From: Sphingomonas sinipercae
Lineage (GTDB): Bacteria > Pseudomonadota > Alphaproteobacteria > Sphingomonadales > Sphingomonadaceae
Reading direction: 5' to 3'
Length of the DNA: 64,000 bases
Assembly: GCF_011302055.1 (NCBI RefSeq)
Contig: NZ_CP049871.1
Span: forward strand, 1,384,501 to 1,448,500
In this document: one piece after another, positions 48,996-58,212 of the stretch
Numbering within the stretch: position 1 is the first letter of the stretch
Layout: each line of letters begins with the position of its first letter
Translations under genes and position numbers: made by a program
Notes under the pieces: generated by a model
Told to the model about the DNA's origin: nothing
Databases searched by the model: none
What the model saw: only the letters and a program-made list of their open reading frames with translations

Positions 48996-51343
48996 TCGGG
49001 CGCGCGCGGTAGCGTCAGCGTGACCGTCGTCCCCTTCCCCTTGGCGGAGACCAGGTCGACCTTGCCGCCATGCGCTTCGATAAATTGGCGGGCTAGCGGC
49101 AGGCCCAGGCCAAGCGCCGCCTCTCCCCGGACTCCGTCGTCCGAGACTCGATCGAAGCGATTGAACACCCGAGGCAAGTCTTTCTTGGCGATGCCGGCAC
49201 CATTATCGCTGACCTGGATGTGGGCGGCCGCTTCGTCACCCCAAGTTTTCAGCGCAATGGACCCGCCAGTGTCGGTGTAAGCGAGCGCATTGCTGAGCAA
49301 ATGCTCGACCGATTCCCGAATTCGTCGAGCGTCGCCGACCACGAACCCCGCGGAGCCCTGGATGTCAGGGGTCAGCTTCTGTTCCTTTTTCTCGGCGCGC
49401 GCGGAAACCTTGTCGAACGCAGCTTTGCACAGGCCGGCAATATCGACCCGCTCGCGTTCCAAGACGACGCCGCGGGCATCGCCCTGGGTGAGGTCGAGGA
49501 CGTCGTCGATGAGCTTGGACAGGCGCGTGACCGATTCGAGAATCGCCTGCACATAATCCTTCGCCGACGAAGAAAGATCGCCGGCATAGCCTTGCGATAG
49601 CATCTCCGCGAAGCCGCCGATCGAGGTCAGCGGCGTCCGCAGTTCATAGCTCATGTTGGCGACGAAATCCGTCTTCACCCGGCTAGCTTGCTCGAGCGCG
49701 GTGGCACGCTCGCGCAGCGCCGCCTCGATCCGGCTCGAATCGGTCACATCGACGAGGGTGAAGAGCGCGTTGCCGTCCGGCAGCGGGACCGCAGCGAAAT
49801 CAAAATGCCGCCCGTCCGTTAGCGTCAAGCGGCCGTTCGCCGGTTGCCGCTCATTGGTGGTTTTGCGCACCATCTCCCGGATTTGCGCAGCGGCCGTGGG
49901 GTTGACGAGCTTGCGCGCAATCGCCGGCACCAGCTCGTCGACCCGCGGATGTTCGCCAAGCCATTCCTCATCAAGGTCCCAGACCTGGCTGAAGCGCCGG
50001 TTCCACAGGTACAGCCTGCCGTCGCTGGCGAACACGCCGATGGCCTCGAACAGATTGTCGAAGGTGGCGGCGCGCACGCGGAGCAACGTGTCGCGCGCGG
50101 ACGCGAGGCGGACCTGTTCGGTGCGGTCTTCCAGGAACAGTCGCAAGCCGCCGTCGGGAAGCGGCTGGCCGACGACCCGGAAATGGTCGCCGTTGGCCAG
50201 GATCCAGTCTTCCTCGATGACTTCGTCCGCGCTCGTGAACCAGTTGCGCCGATCCGCTTTCCAGCTCGGAAAATCGCGCGTCTCGGGCACCCGGTTCATT
50301 TCGCGCATGCGTTCCAGCACGCGGTCGAACTCGGGCCGCTCGCCCAACCATTCGGGGTCGATATGCGCCATCGACGCGAACGGCTGATTGAAAAAGCTAA
50401 GCGTTCTATCGTGATCGAACTGCGCGACGCCCGCGGTCATCCGGTCGGCCAATTCGCGTTGCGACTGCGCGTGCCGGACGAGCTCGTCGCGGGCATCTTC
50501 CAGATCTTGGACGTCGATCGCAAAGCCCGCGACCGCGCCCGTCGGCAACGGCACGTTGACGAGCCGCAGCATCCGGCGTTCCCCGCGAACGATTGCCGCC
50601 TGCTTGCGGACCGATGGCTTGCCGCTGTCGATCGCGGCTAGCGCGCCGGCTTTTGCCGACTCCCTATCGCTGACCAGTTCCAGGCCGTTAGCGATCACTT
50701 CGGTCGCCTCACGCGCTTCGACCGCATCGACGAAAGCGCGGTTGACCAGGCCAAGCTTCAAGTCGGGCCCGCGATACCACATTGGGAACGGCGCGGCCTC
50801 GATGACGTGGGTGAGCGCATCCAGGGCGGCTTCGGTCTGACGCAAGCGATGCGCCAGTTCGAGCCGCTCGCTTTCGGCGGTCGTCGTGTCCGAGAACCAC
50901 AAGATCAGCGAGCCCGGAGCCTCTAGCGTCAACGCCGCGCCCCCGCGGACCTCGAGCACACGCTCCGACCCGGCGAGACGCACCTGAAGCTCAACCCGAC
51001 CGCCGGATACTGTCGCTGCCCTGACCGCAGCCGCAAGTGCGTCCACATCCTCCTGAAGCAAACCGGCCCCCGGCCCAGAGAGATCGCCCAGCGTTTGGGG
51101 ATTATCGAGCAGGCCGAGCTCGCGGCTTAGCCGTGCATCGGCCTCGATGGCGAGATCCGGGTGAACGATCACGGGTCTCGCGGGCGACAACTCAAGCAGG
51201 CCGCGCATTCGCTGCGCTGCATCGATCACCCCCGTCGCGTCGCGAATGCGCCTCGACGCAAGCGCCGACAGAAGCGCGGCAATGATGATCCACAGCCCGG
51301 CGAAGGCAAGCGCAAAGACGCCGCTCGTTCCCAACGCCGACAC
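48992..51343 (-). CDS. divL: DivL-like PAS-domain kinase with tyrosine in the H-box
   Basis: About 783 residues: one N-terminal membrane helix (about residues 6-24), several PAS-like regions (about 190-540), then dimerisation and ATPase domains. The H-box reads FVANMSYELRTPL with Tyr566 where classical kinases have His. The ATPase has the N box (LLSNALAYT), DNGAGI and GLGLPLAR. Caulobacter DivL has the same Tyr swap (Tyr550), helps control CckA and cell-cycle polarity, and lacks ordinary kinase function (family knowledge). GTG at 51343 is chosen; the frame is open to 51496. Head of the divL-tsaE-amgK-murU-addB operon. Confidence 0.87.
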   Translation of the reverse strand: MSALGTSGVFALAFAGLWIIIAALLSALASRRIRDATGVIDAAQRMRGLLELSPARPVIVHPDLAIEADARLSRELGLLDNPQTLGDLSGPGAGLLQEDVDALAAAVRAATVSGGRVELQVRLAGSERVLEVRGGAALTLEAPGSLILWFSDTTTAESERLELAHRLRQTEAALDALTHVIEAAPFPMWYRGPDLKLGLVNRAFVDAVEAREATEVIANGLELVSDRESAKAGALAAIDSGKPSVRKQAAIVRGERRMLRLVNVPLPTGAVAGFAIDVQDLEDARDELVRHAQSQRELADRMTAGVAQFDHDRTLSFFNQPFASMAHIDPEWLGERPEFDRVLERMREMNRVPETRDFPSWKADRRNWFTSADEVIEEDWILANGDHFRVVGQPLPDGGLRLFLEDRTEQVRLASARDTLLRVRAATFDNLFEAIGVFASDGRLYLWNRRFSQVWDLDEEWLGEHPRVDELVPAIARKLVNPTAAAQIREMVRKTTNERQPANGRLTLTDGRHFDFAAVPLPDGNALFTLVDVTDSSRIEAALRERATALEQASRVKTDFVANMSYELRTPLTSIGGFAEMLSQGYAGDLSSSAKDYVQAILESVTRLSKLIDDVLDLTQGDARGVVLERERVDIAGLCKAAFDKVSARAEKKEQKLTPDIQGSAGFVVGDARRIRESVEHLLSNALAYTDTGGSIALKTWGDEAAAHIQVSDNGAGIAKKDLPRVFNRFDRVSDDGVRGEAALGLGLPLARQFIEAHGGKVDLVSAKGKGTTVTLTLPRAPE

Positions 51344-51494
51344 GGTTAGTTCGTCTCGCTCCCCATGAACGGACCATAGAGCGCTGCACGGCCGGAAAGA
51401 AGAGCGGTAAAGTTCAACGTGAGAGACGTCGAACGCTGTGGCGCCGAGCGGATCTCGCGGCAGCCGTACGTCCCCCTGACGAAGGCCGTGCGAC

Positions 51495-51523
51495 AAAAAA
51501 GGGGCGGGGATTGCTCCCCGCCC
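51495..51523 (-). terminator. strong rho-independent terminator downstream of the TonB receptor
   Basis: Minus strand: 9-bp stem GGGCGGGGA / TCCCCGCCC with a 4-base loop, followed by T6. It is the second of two hairpins after the receptor stop and shields divL from read-through. Confidence 0.88.
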
Positions 51524-51585
51524 ATGTCAGTTTTGAAATCTCGCTTCTGGATGGTCGGCCGCGACCAAAAAGCAGTCGGCCCGCC

Positions 51586-51616
51586 AAACAAAACCGGGGA
51601 GTGGATCCCACTCCCC
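51586..51616 (-). terminator. first terminator-like hairpin after the TonB receptor
   Basis: Minus strand: 9-bp perfect stem GGGGAGTGG / CCACTCCCC with a 3-base loop, then GGTTTTGTTT. It starts 16 bp after the receptor stop; the T tract is interrupted, so it is weaker than the later one. Confidence 0.6.
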
Positions 51617-51631
51617 AGCCTTGTCCTATCC

Positions 51632-54600
51632 TTAGAAGTTAACCCGGGCGTTCATGAAGAACGTACGGCCCAGGAAGTCATAACCGCCCTGGATCGGCAC
51701 GTTCGACTGGGTGTTAACCAGCGGGTTGGTCGTCGTGATCTTCGGCGGCTGCTTGTCGAAGAGGTTCCGAACGCCCAGCGTGAACTGGTAGCGACGGTTC
51801 TCAAAGCGGACCGATGCCCGGCTGATCATGTAGTCGTCGACCTTGAAGTTGTAGAACTCCGGAGTGTAGCCGAACTGCTCCAGGTACTGAGCGTCGTCCG
51901 TCCCGTGGATGTAGTCGAACCCGTACAGGAAGCTCAGGTTGTTCACCTTGTAGCGAGCATCGAACGTACCGGCCCACTTCGGGTTCGCCGTGAGGCCAAC
52001 CGACTGGACGATCGTGTCGGACGGAAGCGTCTGGTCATAGCGATCCAGCATGCGAACGGCCTGACCGTCGAGGCTCAGCGTACCCGGGCCGAGGCGGCGG
52101 GTATAGTTGGCCACGAAGTCGATACCCTTCGCCAGCGAGGTCGCGATGTTCACGTAACCCGACGTCACCGACAACGAACCCGTGCCCGGACCCGTGTAAG
52201 GCCCACGCTCGATCAGGTAGCAGGTCAGGCGCTGCGGGTTCTCGTAGCACTCGTCGAGAATGTTCGTGTAGCTGAGCTGCGACACGCCGTTGTTGACCTC
52301 GGTGCGGAAGTAGTCGGCCGCGAACGAGAAGGCGCCGATAGCATCACCGAAGTTGTGCTGAAGCACGACACCGTAGGTGAGGTTCTTCGACGTTTCCGCC
52401 TTCAAGCCGGATTCGGCGCCACCAACGGTGATGACCTTGATCCCGCCATTCTGCACGAAGTTCGCCGGCAGGCCATCCGCCTGGCACTGCTGAAGGACCA
52501 CGAAGTTCGTGACCGACTGCAGCTGATCGCAAGGATCGTTCTGACCCGGCTGGAAGCCTTCCGAACCACCGATGTACTGCTCGAACAGCGCCGGAGCACG
52601 GTAGGACGTGCCGTAGCTGCCGCGGAAGCTCAGGAAGCTCGAAGGCCGCCACAGGGCGCCGATCTTGTAGGTCGTGTCACCGCCGTACGACTTGTAGTGC
52701 GTGTAGCGATAGGACGCTTCCAGCGAGAGCAGCTTGGCGAACGGAACGTCCTTGAGCAGCGGAGCCTGAACTTCGCCGTAGAGCTCGTAAACGCTGTCCG
52801 ACCCGACGGTTGGGCCGCCACCTGCATAGTTCTGCAGGTTGAGGGCCACGGCATCCGGGCTCGGCTGATCGTTGATGGCGTTCTTGCGATACTCGATACC
52901 GAGCGCCGCCTTCACGTCACCGCCCCAGATCGGGAACAGCGAACCGTTGATGTCCGCAACGTACAGCTGCTCGCGGAACTTGGTGGTCCCGACGACATCC
53001 TCGGTCACATAATCGTACCAAGCCGTGCCGTTGAACGAGCCGCTGGCGAGGCCAGGCGTGAACACCGGCTGCGCGACGCAGCCGCCGGTCGGATCGACGC
53101 AGTTGAAACCGCCGCTGCCATTCGAAACGACGTTCGAGCTCTGCGCCAAACGGTCGAGGAGAACGGCCGGGATGTGATACTCGGCGTCGCTCCAGGCCCG
53201 GCTGTGATACAGATCGTAGGCCCAGTCCTTGAACGGCAGGTCGCCGCGCATGCCGATCGACGCCTTGACGAAGTCGACCTGCTGACGGAACTCCTGCGCG
53301 CCGCGGCTGGCGAACACACGAAGTCCGAGACCGGAGTTGACCGGGTGACCGACCAGGTTCGCCGGGATCAGCGGGCTGTTGATCGGATAGTCGATGTTCA
53401 GCTGCAGCTCGTTCGTGTTCCGCGACTTGCGGCGGCTGGCGAGCACCTCGGTGTAGATGGTGGCATTGCCAAGCACCGACGTGTCGAGGTTGCCGCTCAG
53501 GTAACCGGTGAGAACTTCGGCGCCGCTCACGACGCTCTGGTTGAGCGTCCCGGACGTCGAGGTGTCGCGGATGTTGAGGCTGATCGAACCGCCGCCGGCG
53601 CACTCGAAGCCCGGCAACAGGCCGGTGGTGACGAGCGGATTCGGCCGGAAGCGGTTGCAGGTGCCGTTGTAGGCAGGGTTGATGCCCGGTGCGAGGACGA
53701 CCGACTGACCGTTGAAGGTGCCAGTCGCGATCAGGTTAACCGAAACGCCGCCTTCATCGATCGGGAAGCACTTCGATTCGCCCGTTGCCGGATCAATGAA
53801 GTCGCTACCGTCAGCATAAAGTTCCTGGCCGCAACGCAGCGAAGGCACGTCGCCGAGACGCAGAAGGTCGCGCTTGTACCATTCTACCGAGCCCTGAACC
53901 GACCAGTTCGAGCCGGAGGTGCCGCCGACAGCAGCAATACGGCGGCTTCCGCCAGCGCCGATCTCGGGGAATTGGCTCGAACCTTCGAGGGTCAGGCCGT
54001 TGATCTTGTTGCGCGTGATGACGTTAACAACGCCCGCGATCGCGTCCGAACCGTAGATCGACGATGCGCCGCTGTTAAGCACTTCCATACGATCGACGAT
54101 CGCGTTCGGAAGCACGTTAAGGTCGACCGAACCGACCGCACCCTGCGAACCGGCCGGCGAAACGCGACGGCCGTTCAGGAGGACGAGCGAGCGGGTCGCA
54201 CCCAGGCCGCGAAGCGACAGGGTGTTGGCGCCGGCGCCACCGTCGGTGACCAGGCCGCCGTACGTGTCGTTGACCTGCGCCGTGCCGCCCGTGATGGCGA
54301 CGCTCTGCAGGACGCCCGCAGTCGAGTTGAAACCAGCCTGGGTCGAGCGGTCACGCGTAACCACCGTGATCGAGTCCGGGCTGTTGAAGGTGGTGCGGCC
54401 GATGCGCGTACCAGTAACAACGATGGCCGGGCCGCCAGCTTCAGTCGTCGGCGGCGCGTTCGAAACGCCGGTGGTGCCGGAATCAGTGGGCTCCTGCGTC
54501 GTGTCCGGGCAGGCAGCCTTGTCGGTCTGACCCGACGGAGCCTGACAGGCGCTTTCGCCCGGCTTCACCGTCTGGCCGGCCTGAGCATAAGCCGGAGCGG

Positions 54601-54679
54601 CCGCGGCGAGCATTGCCACCGGCGAAACGCCACAAAGAGCTAGTACGGTTAATTTGCGCATCGTAATTGCACGGTGCAT
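51632..54679 (-). CDS. TonB-dependent outer-membrane receptor
   Basis: 1015 residues. Signal peptide (MRKLTVLALCGVSPVAMLAA, residues 7-26), a Gln/Thr/Pro-rich linker, TonB-box-like region before AIVVTGTRIGR, a plug domain (about 90-230, including LSLRGLGATRSLVLLNGRRV and IYGSDAIAGVVNVITR), then a long beta-barrel ending FFMNARVNF with the C-terminal Phe of outer-membrane proteins. ATG at 54679 follows AAGGGGAG. The ligand is unknown and no catabolic neighbours give a hint; size and style fit the large receptors typical of sphingomonads. Its own promoter region and two terminators mark it as monocistronic. Confidence 0.95.
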   Translation of the reverse strand: MHRAITMRKLTVLALCGVSPVAMLAAAAPAYAQAGQTVKPGESACQAPSGQTDKAACPDTTQEPTDSGTTGVSNAPPTTEAGGPAIVVTGTRIGRTTFNSPDSITVVTRDRSTQAGFNSTAGVLQSVAITGGTAQVNDTYGGLVTDGGAGANTLSLRGLGATRSLVLLNGRRVSPAGSQGAVGSVDLNVLPNAIVDRMEVLNSGASSIYGSDAIAGVVNVITRNKINGLTLEGSSQFPEIGAGGSRRIAAVGGTSGSNWSVQGSVEWYKRDLLRLGDVPSLRCGQELYADGSDFIDPATGESKCFPIDEGGVSVNLIATGTFNGQSVVLAPGINPAYNGTCNRFRPNPLVTTGLLPGFECAGGGSISLNIRDTSTSGTLNQSVVSGAEVLTGYLSGNLDTSVLGNATIYTEVLASRRKSRNTNELQLNIDYPINSPLIPANLVGHPVNSGLGLRVFASRGAQEFRQQVDFVKASIGMRGDLPFKDWAYDLYHSRAWSDAEYHIPAVLLDRLAQSSNVVSNGSGGFNCVDPTGGCVAQPVFTPGLASGSFNGTAWYDYVTEDVVGTTKFREQLYVADINGSLFPIWGGDVKAALGIEYRKNAINDQPSPDAVALNLQNYAGGGPTVGSDSVYELYGEVQAPLLKDVPFAKLLSLEASYRYTHYKSYGGDTTYKIGALWRPSSFLSFRGSYGTSYRAPALFEQYIGGSEGFQPGQNDPCDQLQSVTNFVVLQQCQADGLPANFVQNGGIKVITVGGAESGLKAETSKNLTYGVVLQHNFGDAIGAFSFAADYFRTEVNNGVSQLSYTNILDECYENPQRLTCYLIERGPYTGPGTGSLSVTSGYVNIATSLAKGIDFVANYTRRLGPGTLSLDGQAVRMLDRYDQTLPSDTIVQSVGLTANPKWAGTFDARYKVNNLSFLYGFDYIHGTDDAQYLEQFGYTPEFYNFKVDDYMISRASVRFENRRYQFTLGVRNLFDKQPPKITTTNPLVNTQSNVPIQGGYDFLGRTFFMNARVNF

Positions 54680-54789
54680 TGTGAAACTCCCCTTCACCCG
54701 AAAATACGTAATGGGAGCGGATGCACAAAGCGCCCGGGGAAGTAAACTGAAGTTGAAGCCCCCGTTCGAGTTCAACTGGCTCTGTTACA

Positions 54790-54795
54790 ATTATA
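54790..54795 (-). promoter_or_regulatory. candidate -10 element upstream of the TonB receptor
   Basis: A consensus TATAAT on the minus strand in an AT-rich patch about 111 bp upstream of the receptor start. No good -35 is visible at 16-18 bp spacing. The rest of 54680-54929 shows no gene. Confidence 0.35.
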
Positions 54796-54929
54796 CAACA
54801 GCCGTTCAGGTTGGCCGCGTCGCGGCCTGCCGCGCCGATGAGTCGACGCGGCGAACATGCTGATCAGGCTCCGGAAAGTGGGGCAGCTTGCGGGGCGAGC
54901 CTCAGCTCGTCCCCGCGCACGGATGCGGC

Positions 54930-56342
54930 CTAGTAGCGGTAGTGCTCGGGCTTGAACGGCCCTTCGGTCGCAACACCGATATAGGCGGCCTGCTTGTCGC
55001 TCAGCTTGGTCAGCTTGACGCCAAGCTTGTCGAGGTGGAGCGCAGCGACCTTCTCGTCGAGGTGCTTGGGCAGGACGTAAACCTCGTTCTTATACTTGTC
55101 GCCGCCGGTCCACAGCTCGATCTGGGCGAGCACCTGGTTGGTGAAGCTGGAGCTCATTACGAAGCTCGGGTGGCCGGTGGCGTTGCCCAGGTTTACCAGG
55201 CGGCCCTTAGACAGGACGATGATCTTCTTGCCGTCCGGGAATTCGACCTCGTCGACCTGCGGCTTGATCTCGGTCCACTTCATGTTGGACAGCGCGCCGA
55301 TCTGGATCTCGCTGTCGAAGTGACCGATGTTGCAGACGATCGCCATGTTCTTCATCGCCCGCATGTGATCGAGCGTGATGACGTCCATGTTGCCGGTCGC
55401 AGTCACGAAGATGTCGGCGCGCTTGGTCGCCTCCTCCATCGTGATGACCTCGAAGCCCTCCATCGCCGCCTGGAGCGCGCAAATCGGATCGACTTCCGTG
55501 ACCAGCACGCGGGCGCCGCCGTTGCGCAGCGACTGGGCCGAGCCCTTGCCGACATCGCCGAAGCCGGCGACGCAGGCGACCTTGCCGGCCAGCATCACGT
55601 CGGTGGCGCGGCGGATCGCGTCAACCAGCGATTCCTTGCAGCCGTAGAGGTTGTCGAACTTCGACTTGGTCACGCTGTCGTTGACGTTGATCGCCGGGAA
55701 CGGAAGCTTGCCCTGCTTCGACAGGTCGTAAAGGCGGTGGACGCCGGTGGTGGTTTCTTCCGACACGCCCTTGATGGCTTGGACGGACTTGGTGAGATAG
55801 CCCGGACGCTCCTTGAGGAAGCGCTCGAGCGTCGCCGCGAACACTTCTTCTTCCTCGTTCGAGGGGGTGAACAGGGTTTCGCCGGCCTCGACGCGGGCGC
55901 CCCACAGCGCGAACATGGTCGCGTCGCCGCCGTCGTCCAGGATCAGGTTGCAGGTCTCGTCCTGCCCCCAATCGAAGATGCGGACGACATACTGCCAATA
56001 TTCCTCGAGCGTCTCGCCCTTGACGGCGAAGACCGGTACGCCCGTCGCTGCAATCGCGGCGGCGGCATGGTCCTGGGTCGAGAAGATGTTGCACGAGGCC
56101 CAGCGAACCTGGGCGCCAAGTGCGGTCAGCGTTTCGATCAGCACCGCAGTCTGGATCGTCATATGCAGCGAACCGACGATGCGCGCGCCCTTCAACGGCT
56201 TAGACGTTCCGAATTCGGAACGCAGCGACATCAGGCCCGGCATCTCCGTCTCGGCGATCTCGATTTCCTTGCGGCCGAATGCGGCCAGGCTCATGTCCTT
56301 CACGACATAATCGTCAAAACGCGTCTCAGCCTGGGTCGCCAC
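54930..56342 (-). CDS. ahcY: adenosylhomocysteinase
   Basis: 470-residue NAD-dependent enzyme hydrolysing S-adenosylhomocysteine to adenosine and homocysteine in the methyl cycle. Seen: [50 protein letters not shown] (NAD site), and the C-terminal [11 protein letters not shown] start at 56342 with a GGAGA site eight bases upstream. A 20-bp palindrome lies 65 bp upstream (see below). Confidence 0.97.
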   Translation of the reverse strand: MATQAETRFDDYVVKDMSLAAFGRKEIEIAETEMPGLMSLRSEFGTSKPLKGARIVGSLHMTIQTAVLIETLTALGAQVRWASCNIFSTQDHAAAAIAATGVPVFAVKGETLEEYWQYVVRIFDWGQDETCNLILDDGGDATMFALWGARVEAGETLFTPSNEEEEVFAATLERFLKERPGYLTKSVQAIKGVSEETTTGVHRLYDLSKQGKLPFPAINVNDSVTKSKFDNLYGCKESLVDAIRRATDVMLAGKVACVAGFGDVGKGSAQSLRNGGARVLVTEVDPICALQAAMEGFEVITMEEATKRADIFVTATGNMDVITLDHMRAMKNMAIVCNIGHFDSEIQIGALSNMKWTEIKPQVDEVEFPDGKKIIVLSKGRLVNLGNATGHPSFVMSSSFTNQVLAQIELWTGGDKYKNEVYVLPKHLDEKVAALHLDKLGVKLTKLSDKQAAYIGVATEGPFKPEHYRY

Positions 56343-56407
56343 GCTATAGTCTCCGATGAAGTTGGTTGGTTTGGCGGCGCCCTAGCGGGGGAACCGTCGG
56401 AAGGCAA

Positions 56408-56427
56408 ATATAAAGAATTCTTTATAT
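56408..56427. promoter_or_regulatory. perfect 20-bp palindrome upstream of ahcY
   Basis: ATATAAAGAATTCTTTATAT, a perfect palindrome in an AT-rich island, 66 bp before the ahcY start and touching the yqgE stop. Its position fits an operator for a methyl-cycle regulator; ArsR-type SahR regulators control ahcY in some proteobacteria (family knowledge, binding here is inference). Confidence 0.6.
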
Positions 56428-56999
56428 CACGCCGCACCCGTCTGCGTGGACAGCAAGCGAGGGTCGACGCCGGTGCTCTTGAACGCCGCCGCCCAGCGCT
56501 CGTCGGTCGGCGTGTCGAAGACGATCCGCGCATCGCCGTCGGCGGCGAACCAACCGTGGCGAGTCATTTCCTCTTCCAGCTGCCCCGCGCCCCAACCGGC
56601 ATAACCGAGCGCTGCGATCCACTGCGAAGGGCCGCGCGCTTCGGCGATCGCCTTGAGAACGTCGATGGTCCCCGTCATCGCATACACCGCGCCGTTTGGC
56701 CCGTTGACCTGCAAGGTGTCCTGTCCGCCCCAGTCCGTCGAATGGATGATGAAGCCGCGGCCCGGCTCGACCGGCCCGCCGTGATGAACCGCGCAGTCGG
56801 GCGCTTTCCCTGGATCTATATCGAGCTGGCTGAGCAATGCGCGAAACCGAAGCCCGGCCCGCTTGTGGCCGATGCCGACGCCCACTGCCCCATTCTCGTC
56901 GTGGACGCACAAGGCGATCACTGCCCGCTCGAACCGGGGATCGGCCATGCCTGGCATCGCCAGTAGAAGCTTGCCGGAAAGATAAGGCGCGTCGGACAC
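56427..56999 (-). CDS. yqgE: YqgE/AlgH family protein
   Basis: 190 residues. Typical blocks: YLSGKLLLAMPGMADPRFERAVI, GPVEPGRGFIIHS and ALGYAGWGAGQLEEEM. Function of the family is unsettled. GTG at 56999 chosen because the conserved N-terminal block begins seven residues later; an ATG at 57104 is in frame but would overlap the divergent peroxiredoxin start. The 3' end meets the ahcY-upstream palindrome. Confidence 0.9.
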   Translation of the reverse strand: MSDAPYLSGKLLLAMPGMADPRFERAVIALCVHDENGAVGVGIGHKRAGLRFRALLSQLDIDPGKAPDCAVHHGGPVEPGRGFIIHSTDWGGQDTLQVNGPNGAVYAMTGTIDVLKAIAEARGPSQWIAALGYAGWGAGQLEEEMTRHGWFAADGDARIVFDTPTDERWAAAFKSTGVDPRLLSTQTGAA

Positions 57000-57097
57000 C
57001 CCCTGTCTTTGCCGCAGCGACAGCGGTTCGGGCAAGCCTTGAGCCGCCTGGTCGCCGCGCTTATCTGCCAGGCCACACGCATCAAGGAGTAGTGACG

Positions 57098-57577
57098 ATG
57101 GCAATTCAAGTCGGTGACCGCATTCCGGACGTTTCGCTGTCCGTCGCCACCCCTGACGGTCCGCAGCCGACCACGACCGGAGAATATTTCAGCGGCAAGC
57201 GCGTCGCGCTGTTCGCCGTGCCCGGGGCCTTCACGCCGACCTGCTCGGCGCGGCACCTTCCCTCCTACGTGGAAAAGGCCGGCGAGCTGAAGTCGAAGGG
57301 CGTCGACGAGATCGCCTGCATTTCCGTCAACGACCCGTTCGTCATGTCTGCATGGGGGGAGCGCGACGGTTCCGCCGACATCACCATGCTGGCCGATGGC
57401 AATGGCGAGTTCGCCGACGCGGTCGGGCTCGGCATGGACGGCGAGAAGTTCGGCATGGGCAAGCGCAGCCAGCGTTATTCAATGCTGGTCAACGACGGCG
57501 TGGTCGAACAGGTTAACGTCGAAGCGCCGGGCGAATACCGCGCTTCGAGCGCCGAATACCTGCTCGAGCAGCTTTAG
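57098..57577 (+). CDS. peroxiredoxin (Prx5-type)
   Basis: 159-residue thiol peroxidase. Peroxidatic Cys49 in VPGAFTPTCSARHLP; overall fold as in Prx5/AhpE-like glutaredoxin-dependent enzymes. Reduces peroxides using small thiols. ATG at 57098 has an AAGGAG site. Divergent from yqgE; the regions between probably hold both promoters. Confidence 0.92.
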   Translation: MAIQVGDRIPDVSLSVATPDGPQPTTTGEYFSGKRVALFAVPGAFTPTCSARHLPSYVEKAGELKSKGVDEIACISVNDPFVMSAWGERDGSADITMLADGNGEFADAVGLGMDGEKFGMGKRSQRYSMLVNDGVVEQVNVEAPGEYRASSAEYLLEQL

Positions 57578-57695
57578 CGGGCGCCCTGTCGCTCCACCGC
57601 AACTCCTCACCGAGTGGCGGCGGTGGGGCGGCAACGGCCGGGCGTGCCAGCGCGTTACACCTCTCGACGATCTTAGACTTTAGGAGACTTGAGAA

Positions 57696-58151
57696 ATGGC
57701 ACGCACAACCAACTCGAACCGTGGCCGCAGCAGCAGCCGGAGCGGCAGCAAGAACAACAATCCCGAAGGCCACAATCAGTATAGCGGCGGGTTCACCGAC
57801 CTGGCCCGCGAACGTCCCATTGCTACCGCGGCGGCCGCTGCTGCTGCGGTCGGCGCCGGCGTTTTCCTGTGGTCGCGCCGTGGCCAGATCAGCGACCAGC
57901 TTTCCAGCCTGTCCGACCAGATCAGCGAGTGGAGTGAAAACCGCCGCAGCGAAATGTCGGACGGTTCGGCGAGCGAAGGCGAAGGCGAAGGCTTCATGGC
58001 CCAGTCGACCTCATCACGCGGACGCGGTGGAAAGAGCCAAAGCCGCATCGCCAAGGAAGCAATGGCGATGAAGGAGAATGGCAATTCGACCACCCACCCG
58101 GCCGATCCGGTGGTGGAAGAGCAGACCAAGGTCGGTTCCGTCGCTTACTAA
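57696..58151 (+). CDS. uncharacterised small membrane protein with Ser/Arg/Gly-rich ends
   Basis: 151 residues, no family recognised. An N-terminal Ser/Arg/Asn-rich low-complexity region (about 1-30), one hydrophobic Ala-rich helix (about 42-60, ending VFLWSRRG), a short helical stretch (LSSLSDQISEWSENRR) and a polar tail. Arrangement recalls ElaB/YqjD-like membrane-anchored proteins, but only loosely. ATG at 57696 follows AGGAG. It has its own terminator. Confidence 0.7.
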   Translation: MARTTNSNRGRSSSRSGSKNNNPEGHNQYSGGFTDLARERPIATAAAAAAAVGAGVFLWSRRGQISDQLSSLSDQISEWSENRRSEMSDGSASEGEGEGFMAQSTSSRGRGGKSQSRIAKEAMAMKENGNSTTHPADPVVEEQTKVGSVAY

Positions 58152-58175
58152 GCGTCGGCCAGGCTAGAAGAACGA

Positions 58176-58204
58176 GGGGCGTCCATCCGGACGCCCCTTT
58201 TTTT
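58176..58204 (+). terminator. rho-independent terminator
   Basis: 9-bp stem GGGGCGTCC / GGACGCCCC with loop ATCC and seven T, 24 bp after the small membrane protein gene. Confidence 0.92.
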
Positions 58205-58212
58205 GCCAGCGG

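Noticed and set aside
51419..54643. 1074-codon open frame opposite the TonB receptor
   Set aside because: It is antisense to a strongly supported receptor and its translation is a low-complexity Arg/Asp/Val/Leu pattern typical of shadow frames in GC-rich DNA.
54893..54919. hairpin after ahcY (GCGGGGCGAGC ... GCTCGTCCCCGC)
   Set aside because: A strong stem with one bulge, but no T tract on either strand, so I do not call it a terminator.
56343..56407. SAH or SAM riboswitch before ahcY
   Set aside because: The 65-bp leader is too short and shows no matching conserved core; the palindrome is a better regulatory candidate.
54888..56966. 692-codon plus-strand open frame
   Set aside because: Shadow of ahcY and yqgE; highly charged, no recognisable motif.
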